Shown here piece after piece: positions 6,582-12,226 of a stretch of 12,226 bases of DNA. Each line of letters begins with the position of its first letter. The stretch's first letter is position 1. The stretch comes from Treponema sp. (GTDB taxonomy: Bacteria > Spirochaetota > Spirochaetia > Treponematales > Treponemataceae), in assembly GCA_016296655.1 (NCBI GenBank), contig JAEDIW010000058.1, forward strand, positions 1 through 12,226, given 5' to 3'. Made by a program: the position numbers and the translations under genes. The notes beneath the pieces were generated by a model. It did not search any database. It saw nothing but the letters and a program-made list of their open reading frames with translations, and was not told where the DNA came from.

Positions 6582-9531
6582 ACGGATTGGACGCTCCTTT
6601 TGCTTTTGATTTTTTAGGAATCGGAATATCAGTCATAAAGAAAGATTTTGCTTCTTTTCCTTCTTGAAGCAGTTTATCAGGAATTCCATCTTTATCAGAA
6701 TCAATCCGGCGTACAGGTTTTACACTCCATGCAAAATTTCCTTTTGAAAAAGCAGACTTGTCTTTATCTGAAAGAATTTTAAAGTCGAGTGTATACGAAG
6801 CTTTATCGTTTACTACAGTCTGCAAAAGAGCTTTTTTTTCATTTTTCTTTTTTATTGAAAGCAGATATTCAGTTGCATCGGGTACTTTTTCCCATGAAAG
6901 CCTGATTTCTTTAGGGTTATTCAGATTTCTCAAATATTCTGCATTGAAGACAGACGGCTCAGCTTTCAGATTTTCCGCAGTTTTTAGCGGAGGCACTGGA
7001 AGTACAGAAAAATAACCGCGATTTTTTCGTTCAGTATTGGAAATATCTATTCCATCAGCATTCTGTGCATAAACAATTATTTCATATTTACCAGCCCTAA
7101 GACCGTCTTTTGTGTCCAAGAGTATTTGCGAAGGTGCAATTTTATTGCCACTTTGCATCTGGATGTCAGATGGAATGCGCAGAATTTCTCTGGGAGGAGT
7201 TTCATCAGTTTTTGTAAGGACAAACTGAGCTTTTTCAATAGAGTCCACAGATGACCATCTTGCAGATATGGGCGACAAAACAGCATCTATTCCATTAACC
7301 TGCATGTTTTTAGGCGGAAAATCTATTTCTACAGGCCGTAGCTTTACAAGATAAAAATCTTTTTCAGAAATATTTCCTATTCTTCTACTTGCAACTCCTG
7401 GAACTCCGTTTGAAAAAGCCTGAATCTGCCATTTATACAAGGCTTTATCTTCAAATTTGGGATTGTTGAACATATCAAGCTGAGTCTGCAAATCATAAAC
7501 AGTATCGTCATGAATAAGAGTCCCATCGCTTTGTCGGAAAATAGAAAATTTATAATAATCGGCATCTTCTACTTCATTCCATTCAAAAACATAAGGAACT
7601 TTTTCCCTTGCAACTGCACAATCTGAAGGATTTATTAAATCTGCCGCTTCCAGATTTCCAGTAACAACCAAAGTTCTTGCAGGTGTTATAAGTTCAGTTT
7701 CAAGAGAATCACTTTTTGAAACAAGGCGCCAGTAATATGTTCCCAATTCAAGATTAGCACCTTTAAAACTATTTCCAGTTATTTCAGAATCATACACAAA
7801 ATGTGAAAACTTTTCGTCAATAGCAATCTGAAGCCGACTAATAAAGTTTTCAGGAAGTTTTCTTTTCCATGTAAAACGGGTATCTGGTACAAGTGCATGA
7901 TAAGCTCTAAAACCTTCAGCAGGTTCAATAAGATGCTGTTCAGGCTTGCCCTTCATTGCAAAAAATGAGCGAGGTTCAGACATTTCAGAAACATTACCTT
8001 CAAAATCAGTCATAAAAACAGCCCAGTAATATTTGCCGTCTTTTAACTTATTTTTTTTCAAATCCAGCAAAATAAAATTGGAAGATGTTGTCTCTGTAAT
8101 CTTTGGATTATTCAAAAGAGGATTGTCTGCAATTTTTATCGTATATGATTCGGCTTCGCTTTCCTGTTTCCACGAAAAAGAAACATTATCTGAATTTTCT
8201 TCTGTATCTATTATTCCATTATTAAAAGGAATATATACGCATGGAACTGGAAGAGTTCCCTTTTGTGCTATTGAAAAATGTCCTGTCTCCGAAGGAGATG
8301 CAAAACCTTTGCGGTTAATAACATAATACGGAGTTACGCGCCACCAGTATTCGCCTTTTGCAAGAGTTGAAATAATGGCAGAAGTAAGGCTTGTGCGCAT
8401 TTCCATACAAGGAGTATTCATCTGCGGATTATCTGCAATTTCCAGTTTATACGATGTAGCAAAATCAGCTTCCGTCCAAATCAGACGAACGGCAGGATTT
8501 CTTGACCTGTAGCTATATTCAAAACCTGATGCAGGTGAAATCAATTCTGGTGCAATTGACTGAATTACCTGAATTTTGCCAGTCTGTTCTGCAATGCTTC
8601 CATCTGCTTCTTCTGTTGAAACAAGAATTTTCCAATAATATGTACCACTTCCAACTTCAATTTCAGCATATCCATTTTCAGAAGCAACTGCCTTACATTC
8701 AATTTCAGAAAATTTTTTATCTTTTGACAGAATAACAGAGGTTGAAACTTTTTCTGAAACACCGTTCAGATTCCAGCTAAAAGGAATTTTTGCCAGCCCC
8801 CTGTCATGATACAAAAATTTTGACTGCACTGCAGGAGATTTTACAGCAAGCGAAGGAACTGTCTGTTTTGTTCCTTCAAGCACAACATCTTCGCCTTCCT
8901 GAATATCTATTGTTTTTCCTTCCGAATTGTGAATCTGGATATTTCCTTTTTTTACCTGAAGGGAAATTCCCTGCTGTTCAGATTCATTTCCGGCAAAGGA
9001 TTCTTTTTCCGCATTTCCGTAATTTTCTGCAGCAGGAGCAACAACCTGAGCGCTTAATGAAGAGCCTGAATTTACAGCTACTTCTACACCCTTTGCAGAA
9101 AGTTTCATTCCTTTTTCCGAAGTGGAAGAATCAATTGTTGCAAAACCGTCAGAAAGTTCAGCCTTCAGAGATTTATCTTCAGAAAGAAATACCTGCGCCA
9201 TTGTATTTTCGGAAAGTTCCATTATATTTCCGTCAGAAAACCAGATGGTAGCTTCTGAAAGGGCTGAAGTATGAATTGTATCGCCATTGTAAACAGGGGA
9301 ATTTTGCTGAAGCCTATCCCATACAACCCTTTCAAGAAATTTCCGTTGGGCAGTTTTATATTTAAATGTAATTGTGGCAATAGGAGTTTCGTTCATCTTT
9401 GTAAGGGCGCGGAAAAAACTTCTATAAAACAAAACTGAACTGATTGCAGCACCTGTAAAACAGACAAAAATGGCAACGCAAAATGAATAGAAAAAGTTAC
9501 TGCTTGACCTGGATTTTATTTTCTTCTTCAT
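6571..9531 (-). CDS. FecR-domain protein with about seven fibronectin-III-like repeats
   Basis: This 986-residue protein has a short Lys/Arg-rich N-terminus, one membrane helix at about 13-36 and a large periplasmic part. Residues 52-220 form a FecR-like domain: GDTIHTSALSEATIWFSDGN, ENTMAQV, and later LQVKKGNIQI...EGEDVVLEG. From 237 to 968 there are about seven units of 85-120 residues starting near 237, 328, 427, 531, 629, 732 and 850. Each tends to carry F.W or L.W, then a Y.L.IA strand, then G.YYWRV. The last unit contains DSDKDGIPD (944-952), a calcium-loop-like motif. FecR proteins usually relay a periplasmic signal to a sigma factor, but neither a sigma factor nor a TonB receptor gene is next to this one; its partner may be the cyclase or the barrel. 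The start ATG lies 35 bp inside the cyclase gene, 9 nt after AAAAGG. Several repeats are divergent, so the count is approximate. Confidence 0.88.
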   Translation of the reverse strand: MKKKIKSRSSSNFFYSFCVAIFVCFTGAAISSVLFYRSFFRALTKMNETPIATITFKYKTAQRKFLERVVWDRLQQNSPVYNGDTIHTSALSEATIWFSDGNIMELSENTMAQVFLSEDKSLKAELSDGFATIDSSTSEKGMKLSAKGVEVAVNSGSSLSAQVVAPAAENYGNAEKESFAGNESEQQGISLQVKKGNIQIHNSEGKTIDIQEGEDVVLEGTKQTVPSLAVKSPAVQSKFLYHDRGLAKIPFSWNLNGVSEKVSTSVILSKDKKFSEIECKAVASENGYAEIEVGSGTYYWKILVSTEEADGSIAEQTGKIQVIQSIAPELISPASGFEYSYRSRNPAVRLIWTEADFATSYKLEIADNPQMNTPCMEMRTSLTSAIISTLAKGEYWWRVTPYYVINRKGFASPSETGHFSIAQKGTLPVPCVYIPFNNGIIDTEENSDNVSFSWKQESEAESYTIKIADNPLLNNPKITETTSSNFILLDLKKNKLKDGKYYWAVFMTDFEGNVSEMSEPRSFFAMKGKPEQHLIEPAEGFRAYHALVPDTRFTWKRKLPENFISRLQIAIDEKFSHFVYDSEITGNSFKGANLELGTYYWRLVSKSDSLETELITPARTLVVTGNLEAADLINPSDCAVAREKVPYVFEWNEVEDADYYKFSIFRQSDGTLIHDDTVYDLQTQLDMFNNPKFEDKALYKWQIQAFSNGVPGVASRRIGNISEKDFYLVKLRPVEIDFPPKNMQVNGIDAVLSPISARWSSVDSIEKAQFVLTKTDETPPREILRIPSDIQMQSGNKIAPSQILLDTKDGLRAGKYEIIVYAQNADGIDISNTERKNRGYFSVLPVPPLKTAENLKAEPSVFNAEYLRNLNNPKEIRLSWEKVPDATEYLLSIKKKNEKKALLQTVVNDKASYTLDFKILSDKDKSAFSKGNFAWSVKPVRRIDSDKDGIPDKLLQEGKEAKSFFMTDIPIPKKSKAKGASNPYGN
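6594..6600 (-). promoter_or_regulatory. Widely spaced ribosome binding site of the barrel gene
   Basis: AAAGGAG on the minus strand lies 12 nt before the ATG at 6581, a longer spacing than usual, and it sits inside the FecR-type gene. With the 11-bp overlap, this gene may depend on ribosomes finishing the upstream frame. Confidence 0.5.
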
Positions 9532-11707
9532 TCAAGTTTACCTTTTCAAATTCAGGTATTGGTATACCTAGCATAAGCCTTAACTCATTCAAGGTTTTAG
9601 GCCCTTGAGCACCAACAGCCTTCCTGCATACTTCATCAGCCTTGAAAGCTGGATCTCCCTGCTGAAAAAAACGTTCTATATCAAAGCCTGGCATATTTAC
9701 AACACCATAAAAGTGTTGAACACCTTTTCCTTTTACTTCAAATTCTACAGGAATCTTTTCAACTATAATTTCATTCTGCAGATTTTCTTCAGAAATGGTA
9801 AAATTGTTTTCACTGCAACGAATATAATCATTTTTTAAAAGATTATAAGTATCTTCTGTAATCAGGATGTCTGTTCCGCAGGGTTTGTTTGAACTTTCCG
9901 TTCTTGAAGCAAAGTTTACCGCATCTCCAATGGCCGTATATTCCATTTTATCATCAGAACCCATGATACCGCAGGTTGCACGGCCAGTATTCAGACCGCA
10001 CCCGATTTTTATCTGAGGCTTGTACTTTGCAAGCGGTTCATTTTCATGCTCTTTTGTAAAAAGCGCTGCATCCTTATTGTATTTCATAAGAGCGTAGCGC
10101 ATGGCAATAGTACCAGTAATTGCGTTCAAAGCATCCTGCTTTACGTGCGCTTCATGATTTTTTTTCTGTTCAATTTTATGAGGAGCAGAATCATCCAGTT
10201 TTTCAAAATCAAGACTGTCATCTCGCAAAAGTCCCCATACAGCCATAATTGCATCGCCTTCAAATTTGTCTACATTGCCATGGCTAAGCGTAATGCAGTT
10301 TACCATGCGGCTCATATAATCATTCAAAAACGAAATGATTTCTCTAGGAGAATCATTTGCAAACCTGTTTTTAAATCCGTCACTTATAGCAGTAAAGCCA
10401 CGTATGTCGCTGAAAAAAATCGTTACGTCTTTCAAATGAGGTTCAAAGTCAATTTCTTTACGGGCAATTGCTCTGGCAACCCCTTTATTCGTAAATTTTG
10501 CAAAAAGATTCAAAAATTCACGTTCATCTTTTGTACTTTGATTCAAAACTCCAATTTCATCCCTGCGTTTTGTATTAAGCATGCTGATGACAGGTGTTTC
10601 AAAATTTCCGTTTTTAATTTCGTCTGCAGCTTCTGTAAGCCTGCGCAAATGCCGTGAAATACCGAATCTGGCAAAAAACAGGATGAACATTACCGAAAGA
10701 AAGAAAACAATGCAGGTAAGATAGATGTTATTTTTTCTTGTTGTAATTACACCTTCCAGAATCGTATCAAAGGGAACTGTTGTAAGAATTACAATATCCC
10801 CGAATGCAAGCTTTTTATATGCACCATAATAGCGGCTTTTTTTTCCGCTGCTGTCCGTAACTTCATAAAGAATCTGCCGGCTGTCATCATTGTTCTGATT
10901 ATTCCGCCGCATTTCCATAACTAAAGCATCATTTTTCAGGCTTTCGCCCCTTAATACCCGCTTAGTTTCAGGATGGCACAAAAGTTCGTCCGAATCATTG
11001 ATAATAAAAGTCTGATTTATGGAATCAGTTCCCAAAATATCAGAAATTGTTTCAATGGAAAAAGTAATAATGCATGTCTGATTGCGGCCATTTCCACTGT
11101 ATGGAAAAAGCAGAGCCATTGCAGGAGTTTCAAAATAAGGAGATGCATTTAGGGCAACCGTTTCTCCATTGCAGGAACGGCGCACAGCTTCCTCAGATGC
11201 CTGCAAAAACAAGTCCATTGCACCAGCATCTATTTCATTTGAAATAAAAAAACTGTTATTTAAAATCCGAATATCAGTGCTTTTCTGCTTTGAAACGCTG
11301 CTTTCAGAAAGAATGTAAATTGCAGCAATATCCTGATTCCTTTCAAAAAAGAACGATTCAGCCTGTCTGGCAAGAACAGAAGATCGGCCGCCACTTACAA
11401 CATTAAGCAAATCCAACAGTTGAAAGACATTTGAACGGATTACATTCAGCTTATCTTCTACTGTAATTGCAGAGCGCGAATTTACAGAAAGATTGGAATT
11501 TTCAGCTGTAATTTGGACATCCTGTCCGATAAAATGACTGTTCAAAAAAGTAACAAGTCCCAGCGAAACAAGGACTATAAATCCAATAATTATGGCAAGT
11601 TTTACGCCTATAGGAAATTTTACCTGATAATTTTCCTGTCCTGTTGAACAGACTTGTCCTTGATTTTTTTCCATACTTTTTCTCTGACTATATCCCTTGT
11701 AACACAT
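9497..11707 (-). CDS. Membrane-bound class III adenylate cyclase with Cache-like sensor and HAMP
   Basis: It makes cAMP from ATP. Residues are numbered from the TTG at 11716. Membrane helices lie at about 36-58 and 329-349. The roughly 270 residues between them look like an extracytoplasmic Cache-type sensor. A HAMP linker follows (350-400, HLRRLTEAADEIKNGNF...RRDEIG). The catalytic domain (425-672) appears complete: metal-binding Asp437 (FFSDIRGFTA) and Asp488 (DKFEGDAIMA), adenine-selecting Lys484 with Thr594 (EYTAIGD), and transition-state Asn601 and Arg605 (VNFASR). The Lys/Thr pair fits class IIIb adenylate rather than guanylate cyclases. A charged insert at about 499-526 and a 60-residue tail after 675 are unusual. 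The start is uncertain: ATG at 11707 has GAGG 3 nt upstream, ATG at 11674 has only a weak site, and TTG at 11716 is also open. This is the first gene of the operon, and its end overlaps the FecR-type gene by 35 bp. Confidence 0.93.
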   Translation of the reverse strand: MCYKGYSQRKSMEKNQGQVCSTGQENYQVKFPIGVKLAIIIGFIVLVSLGLVTFLNSHFIGQDVQITAENSNLSVNSRSAITVEDKLNVIRSNVFQLLDLLNVVSGGRSSVLARQAESFFFERNQDIAAIYILSESSVSKQKSTDIRILNNSFFISNEIDAGAMDLFLQASEEAVRRSCNGETVALNASPYFETPAMALLFPYSGNGRNQTCIITFSIETISDILGTDSINQTFIINDSDELLCHPETKRVLRGESLKNDALVMEMRRNNQNNDDSRQILYEVTDSSGKKSRYYGAYKKLAFGDIVILTTVPFDTILEGVITTRKNNIYLTCIVFFLSVMFILFFARFGISRHLRRLTEAADEIKNGNFETPVISMLNTKRRDEIGVLNQSTKDEREFLNLFAKFTNKGVARAIARKEIDFEPHLKDVTIFFSDIRGFTAISDGFKNRFANDSPREIISFLNDYMSRMVNCITLSHGNVDKFEGDAIMAVWGLLRDDSLDFEKLDDSAPHKIEQKKNHEAHVKQDALNAITGTIAMRYALMKYNKDAALFTKEHENEPLAKYKPQIKIGCGLNTGRATCGIMGSDDKMEYTAIGDAVNFASRTESSNKPCGTDILITEDTYNLLKNDYIRCSENNFTISEENLQNEIIVEKIPVEFEVKGKGVQHFYGVVNMPGFDIERFFQQGDPAFKADEVCRKAVGAQGPKTLNELRLMLGIPIPEFEKVNLNEEENKIQVKQ

Positions 11708-11778
11708 AAACCTCAAAAAATCAAGAAAAACCCTCTTAAAAACACCCTTGAAATAAAACTTTTTTTCAATAACTTTCT

Positions 11779-11809
11779 ATAATACATTAGCATATAACAC
11801 CCCTGTAAA
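11779..11809 (-). promoter_or_regulatory. Candidate sigma-70-type promoter for the five-gene operon
   Basis: On the minus strand TTTACA (11809-11804) and TATTAT (11784-11779) each match the consensus at five of six bases, but the 19-nt spacer is longer than the preferred 17. Transcription would start near 11772, leaving a leader of about 65 nt. It is the best match I found upstream of the cyclase; regulation cannot be read from it. Confidence 0.35.
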
Positions 11810-11849
11810 CACCTGTTCCAAAATCAACTGCAAGTCAAAAACATAGTAA

Positions 11850-12060
11850 TTTTTTTACGGGCGGCACGGCAAACTGCCGTCGCTATGTTCCATGTTCCGC
11901 TTTCGCTCCAGCCGCTTCCTTCCATAAATTTATGCACAGGCAGAGCAAAAATGCCTTCGCCTAAACTTCCAGAAATCTTCAACCCCACAGGCATCAGCCA
12001 ATGTCAGTCCAGTGGCCGCTTCGCGCATTCCACAGCGGAGCCGCATCTCAAAAATTTTAA
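11850..12060. repeat. GC-rich intergenic element, possible dispersed repeat
   Basis: About 210 bp between the cyclase and the glycosyltransferase remnant has roughly 50% G+C (30/60 and 31/60 in two blocks counted), well above its surroundings. It starts after a T-run with ACGGC-AAACT-GCCGT (11866-11880), a 5-bp stem, and contains CCGCT/AGCGG (12016-12020 and 12034-12038). Short overlapping frames are open on both strands: plus 11885-12103, minus 12046-11930 and minus 11994-11824. None has a good ribosome binding site or a recognisable domain. It resembles GC-rich intergenic repeats I associate with Treponema genomes, but only one copy lies in this window, so repetition is inference. A decayed gene or structured RNA is the alternative. 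Confidence 0.4.
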
Positions 12061-12075
12061 GGGAACCGCAGCTAT

Positions 12076-12104
12076 TTGTAAGCAATCACCTTATATGATA
12101 TAAT
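12076..12104 (+). promoter_or_regulatory. Extended -10 promoter ahead of the glycosyltransferase remnant
   Basis: TTGTAA (12076-12081), a 17-nt spacer and a perfect TATAAT (12099-12104) preceded by TGA form an extended -10 promoter. The expected start is near 12111, only about 8 nt before the ATG at 12119. No Shine-Dalgarno fits in that space, so the transcript would be almost leaderless. Confidence 0.5.
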
Positions 12105-12118
12105 GAACGTGATATCTT

Positions 12119-12226
12119 ATGCAAAACTTACCGTTAATATCTGTAATTATTCCAACCTATAACCGAGGAAGGTACAGCCCGCAATAAAGGCATTGAATAT
12201 GCTTCAGGCGAATTCATTGCATTCAA
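12119..12226 (+). pseudogene. Broken family-2 glycosyltransferase, 5' part with internal deletion
   Basis: From the ATG at 12119 the frame reads MQNLPLISVIIPTYNRGRY, the classic first strand of GT-A fold family-2 glycosyltransferases, then stops at TAA 12185-12187 after 22 codons. In the next frame, from 12171, it reads GTARNKGIEYASGEFIAF, the segment that normally lies just before the metal-binding DxD motif. In intact members some 55-60 residues, including the nucleotide-binding DDGS motif, separate these parts; here they touch. The shared GGTACA at 12171-12176 looks like the deletion joint. Such a product could not bind its nucleotide sugar, so I call it a pseudogene. The rest lies beyond the window, and an assembly error cannot be excluded. 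Neither frame has a ribosome binding site. Confidence 0.7.

Noticed and set aside
8790..9251. Plus-strand frame of 153 codons
   Set aside because: It is antisense to the FecR domain; its Gln/Leu-rich composition mirrors the coding strand and it has no recognisable motif.
10046..10657. Plus-strand frame of 203 codons
   Set aside because: It lies antisense inside the conserved catalytic part of the cyclase, has no domain and no ribosome site, and is rich in Phe, Ile and Cys as antisense frames of AT-rich genes tend to be.
11721..11751. TCAAG/CTTGA inverted repeat in the leader before the cyclase
   Set aside because: A 5-bp stem with a 21-nt loop in AT-rich DNA is expected by chance; not a convincing attenuator or terminator.
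11866..11880. ACGGC-AAACT-GCCGT hairpin as a terminator
   Set aside because: The T-run lies on the wrong side for the plus strand and there is no T-run after the stem on the minus strand; the stem is only 5 bp.
11824..11994. Minus-strand frame of 56 codons in the GC-rich element
   Set aside because: It overlaps another open minus frame (12046-11930) and lacks a ribosome site; the amino-acid content looks fairly natural, but there is no homology I can name.
11885..12103. Plus-strand frame of 72 codons in the GC-rich element
   Set aside because: It has no ribosome site, no known domain and competing frames on the other strand; better treated as part of a possible non-coding repeat.

Overview
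The window looks like a piece of a Treponema-type spirochaete chromosome. The reasons are an AT-rich background (roughly 35-40% G+C), lipoproteins with relaxed lipoboxes, a FecR-domain protein built of fibronectin-like repeats, a small outer-membrane barrel and a class III cyclase packed into one operon. The genus is inferred from protein style; no marker gene is present.

About 96% of the window is a five-gene operon on the minus strand, read from right to left. (1) At 11707-9497 lies a membrane-anchored class III adenylate cyclase with an extracytoplasmic sensor domain and a HAMP linker. (2) At 9531-6571 lies a 986-residue, single-pass FecR-domain protein with about seven fibronectin-III-like repeats. 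(3) At 6581-5232 lies a secreted protein with Ig/TIG-like domains and a C-terminal barrel of about eight strands ending in Trp-Gln-Phe. (4) At 5214-3079 lies a 711-residue lipoprotein. (5) At 3062 to beyond base 1 lies a very large lipoprotein of at least 1020 residues with a Gly-rich right-handed beta-helix; its 3' end is outside the window. The first genes overlap by 35 and 11 bp and the later gaps are 16-17 bp, so co-transcription and translational coupling are likely. I see no terminator inside the operon.

The set reads as a cell-envelope module: surface lipoproteins, an outer-membrane barrel, a periplasmic repeat protein and an inner-membrane cyclase that could turn an envelope signal into cAMP. 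That wiring is inference; the sequence shows only co-localisation and architecture.

The right end (about 11717-12226) is different. It holds a possible operon promoter, then a segment of about 210 bp near 50% G+C that does not look like an ordinary gene and may be a dispersed repeat. After it come a good plus-strand extended -10 promoter and the start of a family-2 glycosyltransferase. This last gene is broken: the beta1 motif runs straight into the later ARNKG segment in another reading frame, so the middle of the nucleotide-binding fold is missing.
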